Shown here: positions 20,213 to 29,830 of the stretch, one piece after another
Numbering within the stretch: position 1 is the first letter of the stretch
Layout: each line of letters starts with the position of its first letter
Origin: Leishmania martiniquensis
Lineage: Eukaryota; Euglenozoa; Kinetoplastea; Trypanosomatida; Trypanosomatidae
DNA: 64,000 nucleotides
NCBI RefSeq assembly: GCF_017916325.1
Contig: NC_090168.1
Location: 381,692 to 445,691, forward strand
Reading direction: 5' to 3'
Translations under genes and position numbers: made by a program
Notes under the pieces: generated by a model
Seen by the model: only the letters and a program-made list of their open reading frames with translations
Told to the model about the DNA's origin: nothing
The model's database searches: none

Positions 20213-21958
20213 ATGGCCGATCTTTACGCCGTGCTGGAATTAGACAGGCATGCGACGCCGGAGGAGATCAAGCGGAGCTACCACCGCCTTGCTCTGCGCT
20301 ACCACCCCGACAAGGCAGGCCCAGAAGGCACTGTCCGCTTCAAGGAGGTGAGCACTGCCTATGAGGTGCTCTCTGACCCGCACAAAAAGGACATTTACGA
20401 CCGTTACGGCGAGGCAGGGCTCGAGGCGCTGGCCAACCCGGTGGCGGGCGTCGCCCTCGCCACCTTTGGCTCCACGGCGCCCGTGTTGATCACGATCGTC
20501 ACCATGTTCATCTGCGCCGTCATGATATTGCTGTTTCTCGCGTTTTTGGTCTCCTTCGTAGACGGCCGGCTGCGATCGTGGAGTTACGTCAAAGTGTTCT
20601 CGCCGCTATTCGTGTTGGACATTTGTATTGGGGTGCCGGCGCTCATCCTCGCGGTTCTACTCTGCAGCGCGTCTCCGTGCAGTCTGCACGTGCACTGCAT
20701 ACTTCTCGCTCTCGTGTGCGCCATTGCCTTGACCATTGTCATACCGATCGCCAAAGACCGCAACGCGGCCATCGCCAGCGCTGGACGCACGGACTTCCTC
20801 CAGTGGCGGGTGCTGCTTATTCCCGGTTACCTGTTCTCCGCCTTTGTCACGATCGCTATTGTGCTGACGTTATTTCCAACGGAAGGTCGTCTTCTCAGGC
20901 TCAAGTCTATGGGATTGGTGCGTCTCGCCAACTACATCCGCATTGGCTTCGCTATTGCCTTGTTGCAGGGGTGCTGCATCGTCGTCTTCTTTGCCTTAGT
21001 GGCGTGCCGGGCGGATGAGGTGATCACCATCAACTTCTTTATCGTCATAGGCCTCCCAATCTTCCTGCTGCTCACGCTGCTCCTCGTGAACCGCTTCGCG
21101 CTCAACTTGCTCAGCACCCACATCAGCGACGTCCCGCCCGAGGTGGCGGAGGCGGCAGCGGCGCGTGAGCTGAACGCGAATGGTGGAGAGGCGCCCGCGC
21201 AGCATCCCTTCACGGAGGGCGCCGAAAACCGGCACTCGTCGCCGCGTGGCGCGCCGAATCCGATGCGCAGCGGGGGTGCCGAGGAACGCGACAGCGCCCA
21301 CTCGCAAGCGCGCACCGACGCCGAAGGGCAGTCTCGCCCTACGTTGTCCGACGTGCACAACCACCATGGTGATCATGCAGACGTAAGTGAAGCGCAGGAT
21401 CAGCGCGGCCGTGCGAGCGCCACGAACCCCTACGCTGGCCAGCACGCTTCCATCTGCGGAGTTGCTGCCAACATGCTTGTCTCGATTATCATGGTTGGCT
21501 TGCTGATGGCGTCGACGGCCATGATTGCGGTACGGCTGAACCACTACCACCACAACGGCACTTACGATGGTGTTCTATCCTTGGCAACGGCATGCATTCC
21601 GCTCTTTATTATTAGCGGCGCTGTTGTGCTCGTGCAGCTTATCGCGTGCGTCACATTCGGCTGCTGCGGTGTCATCATGGTGGCTGAGGTCTCCGCGACA
21701 GAGCAAGAGCGAGGCAACCGACATGAGGGCAAACCTGAGAACGAGGACGAGCTGCAGAACGACACCCGTGCCGGCACGACGCGGCCCGTAGAAGTAACAG
21801 TACCTTGTGTACCGCACCAAGAGGAAGCCACCACAGGTCGCCCCGCTGTAGAAGGGCCAGCCACGCCTCCTCCAGTGGCACCAGCCCCAGCACGTCGACA
21901 GAACGCGACCCCGCCGGAACACCAGCCGGACAACATGCGCCTCTCCGATGTCGATTAG
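20213..21958 (+). CDS. Multi-spanning membrane J-domain (DnaJ/Hsp40) protein
   Basis: 581 residues. Residues 3-70 are a full J domain with the HPD motif at 31-33, so it should stimulate an Hsp70 on the cytosolic side of a membrane. There is no G/F region or zinc finger, making it a type III J-protein. After the J domain come two blocks of transmembrane helices (about 80-310 and 420-500) separated by a hydrophilic, Ala/Glu/His-rich loop. The phrase D-G-R-L-R-S-W-S-Y-V-K-V-F-S-P-L-F-V-L-D recalls the TMEM185-type membrane domain (W-S-Y-W-x-V-F-x-P-L-W-x-x-D), which would make this a J/TMEM185-like fusion. The C-terminus is a Pro/Glu-rich tail. Substrate and organelle are unknown. Repeat copy 2 lies about 800 bases downstream. 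Confidence 0.88.
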   Translation: MADLYAVLELDRHATPEEIKRSYHRLALRYHPDKAGPEGTVRFKEVSTAYEVLSDPHKKDIYDRYGEAGLEALANPVAGVALATFGSTAPVLITIVTMFICAVMILLFLAFLVSFVDGRLRSWSYVKVFSPLFVLDICIGVPALILAVLLCSASPCSLHVHCILLALVCAIALTIVIPIAKDRNAAIASAGRTDFLQWRVLLIPGYLFSAFVTIAIVLTLFPTEGRLLRLKSMGLVRLANYIRIGFAIALLQGCCIVVFFALVACRADEVITINFFIVIGLPIFLLLTLLLVNRFALNLLSTHISDVPPEVAEAAAARELNANGGEAPAQHPFTEGAENRHSSPRGAPNPMRSGGAEERDSAHSQARTDAEGQSRPTLSDVHNHHGDHADVSEAQDQRGRASATNPYAGQHASICGVAANMLVSIIMVGLLMASTAMIAVRLNHYHHNGTYDGVLSLATACIPLFIISGAVVLVQLIACVTFGCCGVIMVAEVSATEQERGNRHEGKPENEDELQNDTRAGTTRPVEVTVPCVPHQEEATTGRPAVEGPATPPPVAPAPARRQNATPPEHQPDNMRLSDVD

Positions 21959-22760
21959 AAAGGAAATTGGACACATCCGCGGTGAAGACTCCCGATAACG
22001 GGCAGGCGACGGTCGATTGAAGGTCAATGGCGAGAAGACTCGTGGAAGGGTGTCGCGCTTGGTGCTAAATCTTCCTCTGGTGCCTCTCTTGGGTGCCTCT
22101 GCGCATCGAATCTCCGTCGACAGGACATTTCCTGGGCCTTCGCTGCCGATCCTCCCCCCTCCCCCCACACACACACGCAGTCTCCGGATGCACATCACCC
22201 GTGCTGTGCGCATGAACGCCACCTTGTCATCTCTTCTTTTACATACACTGCATCAAATGTGTGCCTGAATGGGTATGCTTATGCGCGTTGATGTGTGTGC
22301 GTTCGTCATCACTACGTCACTCTGCCCCTCTCTTTTCTGCTTGCCTTCCGTACTAGCAGCAATAAAGCACCAGCAGCAGCAGCGGTTGTCCACTTCCCCT
22401 TTTCCATTACAGAAGGCTGCTCATGATGGCTATAAGGAATCTGCCGTCACAGAAAAAAGGGGGAGGGGAGGGAAGCCTGCTGCTGGACGTCGCTTGTGAT
22501 AGTGTGCGTTTTTCTTGCCTCTATTTCTATTCGTATTGCGGCTTGAAGTGCATACAAAGCAAGAGGGGCATCCCCTTCCCAAGCCTCACGCAGAGCAACT
22601 GAGCAAAACGACCCTGCCCATCAGGAATACAGTTGCTCCGGTGCCCGATGAGGCAGATGCGTTACCGCGCCTTCAACAAATACGCTGTCAAAAAAACAGA
22701 CACCCAAACACACGCGGGCACAGCGCCATACATAGCAAGGCCCTCTCAGCGCCATTCCTT

Positions 22761-23246
22761 CCCTCTCGCCCCGGATGGCGTTCGGGGCAGAGAGGGGTGG
22801 AGGGCGGGAGCGCGCGGCACACACCCCTCTTCGTGTGCGAGCACCAGGCAGCCCACCCTTCGCCTCCGTTCCTTCATCCCGCAGCGCCCTTTCAGCCCCA
22901 TGCGGAGCGCCCTCTGGTGGCGATAGGACGACGCACCTGCGGCAGCGGCCGCGCTATCGCCATTCGTATGATGGGCCGCGTGCCAGCGCGACTCGAGCGT
23001 ACCCCACGCGGCCCTCTCCCTCTGCCTGCCGGTGTGGGGAGCCTTGGGGCGACCGCCCTAGGTGTGCGCGCTCAGACGGGTAGCGTACGGGGCAGGGGGG
23101 CGGCGCTCGCGATGGCCGAGTGCGGCGCTGTGCTGTAGCGTGTGTGTGTGTGTGTTTGCACACGGCCGCCCCGCACCAGGCAGCCGCGTCTGTGGCAGGG
23201 CCGGTGATGCGGGTGAGGGCTGAAGTCATGTGCGGTATTGGGGGGG
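22761..23246 (+). repeat. Interspersed repeat copy 2 (SIDER-like, tail type B)
   Basis: Starts CCCTCTCGCCCCGGATGGCG and ends with tail type B (GATGCGGGTGAGGGCTGAAG... TATTGGGGGGGC). Read base by base against copy 4 it differs at one position (C at 22896, T in copy 4). It has an internal pyrimidine tract with CAG at 22882-22884 and a second TTTCAG at 22891-22895, then ATG 22900. Confidence 0.85.
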
Positions 23247-23428
23247 CGGGGTTAGGGGCACATGTATAGTCAGTCAATAGTCCCTTCACCCTTAGTGGAT
23301 CGCAGCGGTAATTGGTGCTTGACTCGCGCATCAGGCTCACTCCTCCCCTTTGCTATTCTCCTCATCTCATGAGCGCCCTCGTGCTCTTCCACGTTGTACG
23401 AACACCGCACCAATAACTCCTTAGACAG

Positions 23429-23459
23429 CCTCTTTTTTTTTTCAATTGTTGCTCGGCAG
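23429..23459 (+). promoter_or_regulatory. Putative trans-splice acceptor for the gene at 23508
   Basis: T-rich tract followed by GCTCGGCAG ending at 23459; the first ATG after it is 23508. Confidence 0.6.
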
Positions 23460-23507
23460 TACCGCCTCGTGGAGATAGCAACCATCACAACACAGGCCCG
23501 TATAACC

Positions 23508-23861
23508 ATGTACCTGGCCGTCTTCCGCGAGTTTGCCCACCCTGAGGTGCTGGAGAGGGTGAAGGCGGAGGGCATCTGCGGCGTGGACGTTGCACCAGAG
23601 CCCAACCAGCTGGCCATCTCGGAGGAGGAGAAACAGGTGGTGCGCAGCAACGCTAAGTTGATTACGGTCACGCACAATATTACTGGGATTCGTGATGTCT
23701 TTGACGGTATGACAGAAGCAGAGCTGGCGAAGATTGATGTGGAGGTGGACCAGAAGCTGCAGCAGCTCGTCGCGCTTGGCTTCCAGGTGGTAGAGCGCCA
23801 TCCGAAGACGTCGGCCGGTTGCCCGATGCTGGATCGCGTTATCCTATCATACCCAGCTTAG
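23508..23861 (+). CDS. Small conserved-looking protein of unknown function
   Basis: 117 residues, compact and without low complexity: mixed alpha/beta character, no signal peptide or membrane helix. Visible segments are a hydrophobic start (M-Y-L-A-V-F-R-E-F), a central strand K-L-I-T-V-T-H-N-I-T-G-I, an acidic helix M-T-E-A-E-L-A-K-I-D-V-E-V-D-Q-K-L-Q-Q-L, and a C-terminal L-G-F-Q-V-V-E-R-H-P-K-T-S-A-G-C-P-M-L. Its codon use and lack of repeats resemble real genes, and an acceptor lies 49 bases upstream. I do not recognise a family. Confidence 0.8.
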   Translation: MYLAVFREFAHPEVLERVKAEGICGVDVAPEPNQLAISEEEKQVVRSNAKLITVTHNITGIRDVFDGMTEAELAKIDVEVDQKLQQLVALGFQVVERHPKTSAGCPMLDRVILSYPA

Positions 23862-25069
23862 TTCCAAATAAGCACATCAGTGAGAAGAGCCCTTGAGGCC
23901 CCCTCCCCCCTCCCAGATGACGGTGCCGTGCCGTGCCATCCTGTGTAAGTGTTTGTGTGTGTGCGAGTTGAGGAGGTTGGGTATGTGGCCTATTCGCACG
24001 AAGGAAGAAAACGTCAGCGTGCTGCGACGGCACTCACCTGTTGATCGTCGATCGGCGACTGAGGCCGAGGTGAAGAGTACCATGGATCGTTTTTTTTCTT
24101 CCTTCGCCTCCTCTTCCGAGATGCGCGCTGCACTCCGGGTGCTAAAAAAAAGCAACGAAGGCTTGCGATGGAAAGAAGAAAGTAAACGAAAGCAACGCCA
24201 ACTACCAATGAAGCCGCCTCACAGCTGTCAGCACAGCAGCACCGACGAAGGTGACGGCGAAGAACATGGGATCCGGCTTCGCAACCGTGCCTGTGCCGGC
24301 GTTTGCGGGGCTGATTGCTCTTGGCGAGGGTGGGGAGAGGGAGCAAACAAAACAGCGCAGCGCTCTACCTTCTCGCGATGTTTCCCTTCAAAGGATGGCG
24401 ATCTTGTCACCCCGCGAGCGCCATGCACGTATCTGCTCATTGTGGTGAGAGAGAGAGAGTACGCGGGGAGAGCAAGAGTGATTTCCTGGGGGTAGCTCGT
24501 GAGCGAGCGAGCGTGCGGCGAGGTGAGCGGTGAACCGTGAAGACGCAGCGGCAGCCAACGAAGAGCACCTCAGAGGTCGGTGACACGCACTGCCACTCTT
24601 CCCTGCAGCCCCTTTCACTCTTTGGCCTTGCGTCGCGAATTCATGTGTACAGATGCCTCGGCGGTGCACCGCTGCCTCATGTGCACAAAGAGGGGAGGGG
24701 GAGACAACGTTGTATTGTGTTTGCACCTTTTCCACGTCCTCCCCTCCCCCTTCTCTCCTATAGGCACCACTGCTGCCGACAATTTCGGCATGCGTTTCAC
24801 GAATTATTCATGTATATGGGTAAACATTTCGTTCGCAACTCCTCTGCTCCTCCTTGTGTGCCGTGCTGGTGAATGCCGCGTATTCGCCTGCACGCCTTCA
24901 CTCAACGCCTGTGCACACACCAACACGTACACACGCACGCCCCCCCCAACCACCACCAACACCTTCTCCCGCGTATGGTGTTCGATATCTTTCCCCAAAC
25001 CCTCTTGTCCCGGTCTTCAGTTGGGTCGTCGTTAACGAATATCCTGCACACACCTCACCAGACGCGAAG
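23862..25069. other. Intergenic region upstream of RPS3
   Basis: Spacer with (GT) and (GA) runs, C/T tracts and the RPS3 acceptor at 25020. No supported gene. Confidence 0.7.
24986..25020 (+). promoter_or_regulatory. Putative trans-splice acceptor for RPS3
   Basis: Pyrimidine-rich tract ending CGGTCTTCAG at 25020; ATG 50 bases downstream. Confidence 0.6.
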
Positions 25070-25729
25070 ATGGGTCCTCTTTCCAAGAAGCGCATGATCA
25101 TCCGCGATGGCGTGTTCTACGCCGAGCTGTTTGAATTCCTCAAGCGCGAGCTGGCGGAGGAGGGCTTCTCCGGTGTCTCGTACCACGTCACGACCCTCCG
25201 CACGGAGATCGTGATCAAGGCGACGAAGACTCGGGAGGTGCTCGGCGTGAACGGCCGCCGCATCCGCGAGCTGACCGCCTGCATCCAGCAGCGCTTCAAC
25301 TACAAGGAGGGCAAGCTCCAGCTGTACGTTGAGCGTGTGGAGGTGCGCGGCCTGTCAGCGATGGCCCAGGTCGAGTCCCTCCGCTTCAAGCTCCTGAGTA
25401 ACCTGCAGGTGCGCCGCGCCGCCATGGGCATCATCCGCTACGTCATGGAGTCGGGCGCCAAGGGCTGCGAGGTCACTGTTGGCGGCAAGATCAAGGGCCA
25501 GCGTGCGAAGAGCATGACCTTCCGCGATGGCTACATGATCAAGTCCGGCACGGCCCACAAGTCCTTCGTCGACTCTGCCTGCCGCCACTGCTACATGCGC
25601 GCCGGCTGCATCGGTGTCAAGGTCAGGATCATGCTCCCGGGTGACTCGACTGGCCGCAACGGCCCGTCGGAACCGCTGCCGGATGTGATCACGGTGATTG
25701 AGCCGAAGCAGATCACTGCATCCGAGTAA
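25070..25729 (+). CDS. RPS3: 40S ribosomal protein S3 (uS3)
   Basis: 219 residues, close to the usual eukaryotic length though shorter at the C-terminal tail. Component of the small-subunit head at the mRNA entry channel. Visible: N-terminal [18 protein letters not shown] type 2 domain (about 20-95) with the [12 protein letters not shown] loop; then the C-terminal S3 domain with [19 protein letters not shown] and [18 protein letters not shown], followed by G-V-K-V-R-I-M-L-P. Codons are strongly C/G-ending and more uniform than in neighbouring genes, as expected for a highly expressed protein. The start is the first ATG after the acceptor. A single copy is seen in this window. Confidence 0.98.
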   Translation: MGPLSKKRMIIRDGVFYAELFEFLKRELAEEGFSGVSYHVTTLRTEIVIKATKTREVLGVNGRRIRELTACIQQRFNYKEGKLQLYVERVEVRGLSAMAQVESLRFKLLSNLQVRRAAMGIIRYVMESGAKGCEVTVGGKIKGQRAKSMTFRDGYMIKSGTAHKSFVDSACRHCYMRAGCIGVKVRIMLPGDSTGRNGPSEPLPDVITVIEPKQITASE

Positions 25730-26719
25730 GGCCAGATGCGGCTGCCCCGGTGGGTGTGCTCACGAGGTCATCCAAGCGCTCCAGGGGGACCTTATCCAAC
25801 GCGGGGAAAGGCGCCGGCACACATGCATGAAGGTAGCATGGCCGATGCATCTACTCATCGTGCCTGTGCACGTGGCTGCCAGCAGGGCGGGTCTATGTGC
25901 TGCCGTGGGCATCGGTGCCTCTCCGGGCCCCATCGCCTCCCTCCCTCCCAACAAGTGCCTTTTCATTTTCTTTTTTTTCCCACATTTATTTTAGTTCCCC
26001 TTGTCTCGTGGCGAGCTTGAACAAATACGCAAAGTTAAAAAAGGGGGAGGGAACAGCGCGCAAAGTGAAGGGGTATTCGCCGTATCAGCGTCTGTATGCG
26101 GCGGGGCGCGGGCGCTTGTGCGCCTGCATTGCCATCATTTCTACGCGGGCATGCCGCGGTGGGTGGGGGGGGGGGAGTGGCCGGCATGAGGAGCGCTGGT
26201 TCTCTCTCTCCCCCCGCCCCCGTCCGCTCTTCCTGATGAGGCAGAGAAGAGGCGACAGTGCAGGCGCAGGAAGGCCGCCGGCCAGTCGGTGCGTTGCCGC
26301 CAAACTTTCTGAGGCGCTGATGTTCGTGCGAGGAATCGGGTGCGTATATAAATGTGCGTTCCGGTGCGTTGATTTGGAAGCGACCCGCGGCGGTTACTTT
26401 CGTTTTCTCGAAGGTGTACACCTAACGCGATTCCACACGATTGCACGGCCAGGCCTCAGGGTGGCATTGTGCTCTCTCTCACTTGATACCTTTACCTCTC
26501 TGCCTCCGCTCTTTGCTCGCACTCCCGTCCACACACACACACACACATCAACGTCCAACTCGCATCCGCCACGCGATGCTTACGTCAGTGCCATCTGGAA
26601 CCTCAGCGACCACAAAAGAAGGGAAGACTGCATCCTCCGTTGAGTTTCTTTGGCCATTGATAGGAAGAGCGGTGGCATTCTGCCTGGTAGTCGCTAAAGA
26701 CTCTACTCTCTTCTCAGCG
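25730..26719. other. Intergenic region downstream of RPS3
   Basis: Includes a T-rich stretch near 25964-25992, a long G run at 26166-26176 and the acceptor of the next gene. No supported gene. Confidence 0.65.
26473..26588 (+). promoter_or_regulatory. Putative trans-splice acceptor deciding the start of the next gene
   Basis: C/T tract 26473-26530 followed by a CA array. The first AG after the tract is at 26587-26588, downstream of the in-frame ATG at 26576. A second acceptor-like CTCTTCTCAG ends at 26717. Confidence 0.5.
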
Positions 26720-29260
26720 ATGGCGACGCTTAGCGGTGATAACGGTGCGCGGTCGCCCTGGACCTTGGGGGAACCGGCTTCACGTCAGCCGCCTTTGCTT
26801 CGCCTTGGGGCACCGCCGCCCTCTCCCGCCGCTGCGCTTGCACTCACAAGTAAGCAGCGGTTCCTGAGAGAAGACATTTTACACAGCGTCGCTCTTCTTT
26901 TGCACCATACAGCAGAGCATGTCGAGGTAGAAGCGTTGCTGGCTGTAATGGCAGATCCGGTGGCGAGCGAGTATATCATGGCGAGCGCGGGCCGTCCAGA
27001 CGAGCAGAGCATGGCCACCGCCGGTTTCAGTATGCCTGCCAGGCCCTTCTGTGCCGGTAATGCAGACCGGTCGACACCGAGTTCGACGTCATCGCGTAGC
27101 GCGAGCGATGGGGAGGCGGGCGCGTTCATGAACGCATCGGGGCGCCAGACGTGCGCGCACAGCACCAACTCACCGTTGTGGCGGCCCAGCACAAGCCCGA
27201 AGTATACGGCGCGCGCCCCTTCTATCTCTTTGTCGGCTCCGTCGCCTTTGAAAACTGAACAACAGAGCGTATTTTCTTGCCCAAACCCGTTGGAGGAGCG
27301 TAGACGACTCTGCCCCAGCGCCAGCGAGACTCTTGTCGAGCAGGCCATACGCGCTGCGAGTGCTGCTGCCAGCAGCCCGTCGTACTCGTACAACTTCCCA
27401 GAAAGGTGGTTCGGCGCCCCGGCTGGCATCGTCGCCGCCTATGCAGCGCAGAACACAGCAAGGGAAATGTCTCGTGGCCCCGGCATGCGCCCAGCGTCGG
27501 TGTCGACTGTGAAGGGGCTTAGACCCCCTTTACAGACGCTGGCACCATCCTCCAATTCCACCTGCGCCCCGCTGACTCCCGCCTCGCGCTCGCAGTCGCT
27601 GGGCACCGCCGTGTTCTTGCCGTCGCCGTTGCCTGCGAGTAGGCCGGTCACAGCATCGCGAGGGGCCCCCTATTCCTCCACCCAAGCCGGTGGAAAGAAG
27701 GCGTTGGCGGTAGCGACGGCGCAGCCGCCACTGTTTTTTGGCAATCTACTCATTGATCCAGCCACGAACCGCTGCCTTTTCGGCGGCCACGCGTTCCGCG
27801 AGGAGTCTCGGGTTCTGCAGGCGCCTGCAGCAGATGCGTCGCCGCTGGCGGCGTCTCGCTTAGGCGAGGGAAAGGGAGGCGGCCACGCCAACGGGCACCG
27901 GCACGGTTCCCCGTCACCATGTTTGCTGCTTGTTAGAGAGTACATCCCAGTAGCGGCCGAGTGCGGCAATGTCGAGGATGAGCCAGGGCCGCTTGGCGCA
28001 AAGGGTGGCGGCGCCGACGCCGTGTTTGTCCAGTGCTTTTCTCTATTTCCTCAGCAGCTAAGTCATATTCAACCCAGCGAATACCGGCTCCTCCCCGACA
28101 CTACCATCACTGCGTGCCTCCTCGTTGCGCTGCCCGGCTGCGTGACAATCGCGACGCCGCTGAATGCCTTTTTGAGCGAAGCGCGGCACAGCCTTCTCAC
28201 GGTGACGGAATCCTCGTTGGAGCGCCTCCTGGGACAGTCGCAGGAAGCAGCGAAGAGGGCCTGCGAGCGTCGCAGCATTGGAGTGCCGTCCTCCATCACG
28301 CGTGGGATTCCATCCATATCTCCAACCGGCGTAGGCATCTCAGATGTGAGTAGCTCGCTGCAAGCGGCGGAGAGGAAGTGTGATGCCGTGCGGATCGCCG
28401 TGGTGCGGGAGCGGTTGGCGCAGAGAGTACTGCCCGAGGAGCTGGACGAGGCGCTGCACGCTATTCGAAGCACCCTTGTCATGTACTGCATTCGATACGA
28501 GCAGCGACGGTACATGCACGTCGCCTTGGATGCCGTGCGCATGCTACAACGCTTCTTTCGCCGTTGCCTCGCCGTCAAGGAGCGGGCGGTGCAGCGGATG
28601 GTGCGGCTGTGGCGCCGGCTCGAGGTGGATGCGCGACTGAGGCTGCAGCAGCATCAACCACCTCCATCCGCGGTGGAGCGCATGGACGCAGTGGCGAACA
28701 ACATTCTGCAGGAGCACATGCTCACCTCGCAGAGCTACAAACAGGGATTCATTGAGGAACAATGGGCAAAGCGTCGCCGCGCCTTTTCGAAGTGGAGAGA
28801 GCAGGAAGAGTGGAACAACGTATTTGCTTCAGTTATGCGGCCCGATGATGCTGGCTCAGAGGGGGGCGTCGCTGACGGCACTGTGAAGAGGCGGCCGCGG
28901 AGCGCTCGACTCACCGCCGTCGAGGAGCTGCGCTTAAAGTCGGAATTCGACAAGCGCCGGGGCTCGCCGAACACGACAATGCTGCTGCGGGCTGTCTCCA
29001 GTTCGCCCTCAGCAACGGCTGAGGCGTATGCGGAGCGCGAGCGGGCGGCGCTTCGTCGCTTCCTCAGCTGGTACATAGACCCGCAGGAGCTTCTGTATCT
29101 CAGTCATCAGTGCTTGCTAGACTCCTTGAAGAGCTCTGTCTTCCGGATGGTTGAGGTGCAGATCGAGCTGAAGAGAGTGGCGAATGACGTTGCGAAAGAG
29201 GATACCACAACGCCGCTTACGGGCTCCGTATCGTGTTACAGCGTTCCTCCGCAAAGGTAA
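26720..29260 (+). CDS. Unrecognised protein with IQ-like basic helix
   Basis: 846 residues from ATG 26720. An in-frame ATG at 26576 would add 48 residues, but the first AG after the polypyrimidine tract lies beyond it. Residues about 50-90 are helical (L-R-E-D-I-L-H-S-V-A-L-L-L-H-H-T-A-E-H). Residues about 95-350 are Ser/Ala/Pro low complexity. Residues about 330-520 look folded. Residues about 590-700 form a long basic helix with an IQ-like motif (V-R-M-L-Q-R-F-F-R-R-C near 605), hinting at calmodulin-type light-chain binding, then W-A-K-R-R-R-A-F-S-K-W-R-E-Q-E-E-W. I recognise no family; a cytoskeletal or flagellar role would fit but is inference. Repeat copy 3 begins 81 bases after the stop. 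Confidence 0.8.
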   Translation: MATLSGDNGARSPWTLGEPASRQPPLLRLGAPPPSPAAALALTSKQRFLREDILHSVALLLHHTAEHVEVEALLAVMADPVASEYIMASAGRPDEQSMATAGFSMPARPFCAGNADRSTPSSTSSRSASDGEAGAFMNASGRQTCAHSTNSPLWRPSTSPKYTARAPSISLSAPSPLKTEQQSVFSCPNPLEERRRLCPSASETLVEQAIRAASAAASSPSYSYNFPERWFGAPAGIVAAYAAQNTAREMSRGPGMRPASVSTVKGLRPPLQTLAPSSNSTCAPLTPASRSQSLGTAVFLPSPLPASRPVTASRGAPYSSTQAGGKKALAVATAQPPLFFGNLLIDPATNRCLFGGHAFREESRVLQAPAADASPLAASRLGEGKGGGHANGHRHGSPSPCLLLVREYIPVAAECGNVEDEPGPLGAKGGGADAVFVQCFSLFPQQLSHIQPSEYRLLPDTTITACLLVALPGCVTIATPLNAFLSEARHSLLTVTESSLERLLGQSQEAAKRACERRSIGVPSSITRGIPSISPTGVGISDVSSSLQAAERKCDAVRIAVVRERLAQRVLPEELDEALHAIRSTLVMYCIRYEQRRYMHVALDAVRMLQRFFRRCLAVKERAVQRMVRLWRRLEVDARLRLQQHQPPPSAVERMDAVANNILQEHMLTSQSYKQGFIEEQWAKRRRAFSKWREQEEWNNVFASVMRPDDAGSEGGVADGTVKRRPRSARLTAVEELRLKSEFDKRRGSPNTTMLLRAVSSSPSATAEAYAERERAALRRFLSWYIDPQELLYLSHQCLLDSLKSSVFRMVEVQIELKRVANDVAKEDTTTPLTGSVSCYSVPPQR

Positions 29261-29341
29261 GTGGGACCTACGGCCCTCTCAGAGAGATCGTAGAGGACAT
29301 GCCAGAGGCCACCCATTTGCTTCATGGTGCGGCGCCCTCTT

Positions 29342-29830
29342 CCCTCTCGCCCCGGATGGCGTTCGGGGCAGAGAGGGGTGGAGGGCGGGAGCGCGCGGCA
29401 CACACCCCTCTTCGTGTGCGAGCACCAGGCAGCCCACCCTTCGCCTCCGTTCCTTCATCCCGCAGCGCCCTTTCAGTCCCATGCGGAGCGCCCTCTGGTG
29501 GCGATAGGACGACGCACCTGCGGCAGCGGCCGCGCTATCGCCATTCGTATGATGGGCCGCGTGCCAGCGCGACTCGAGCGTACCCCACGCGGCCCTCTCC
29601 CTCTGCCTGCCGGTGTGGGGAGCCTTGGGGCGACCGCCCTAGGTGTGCGCGCTCAGACGGGTAGCGTACGGGGCAGGGGGGCGGCGCTCGCGATGGCCGA
29701 GTGCGGCGCTGTGCTGTAGCGTGTGTGTGTGTGTGTGTTTGCACACGGCCGCCCCGCACCAGGCAGCCGCGTCTGTGGCAGGGCCGGTGATGCGGGTGAG
29801 GGCTGAAGTCATGTGCGGTATTGGGGGGGC
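29342..29830 (+). repeat. Interspersed repeat copy 3 (SIDER-like, tail type B)
   Basis: Same core as the other copies, tail type B. Shares with copy 4 a T at 29477 (C in copies 1, 2 and 5). From copy 4 it differs, as far as I can read, only in the length of the (GT)n tract. It lies almost directly after the stop codon at 29260, so it must form most of that gene's proximal 3' UTR. Confidence 0.85.

Larger units (their letters stand above)
21959..23507. other. Intergenic region with one interspersed repeat copy
   Basis: Holds the 3' UTR of the J-protein gene, repeat copy 2 (22761-23246) and the acceptor of the next gene. A short (CAG)n tract lies near 22372. No further gene supported. Confidence 0.7.
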
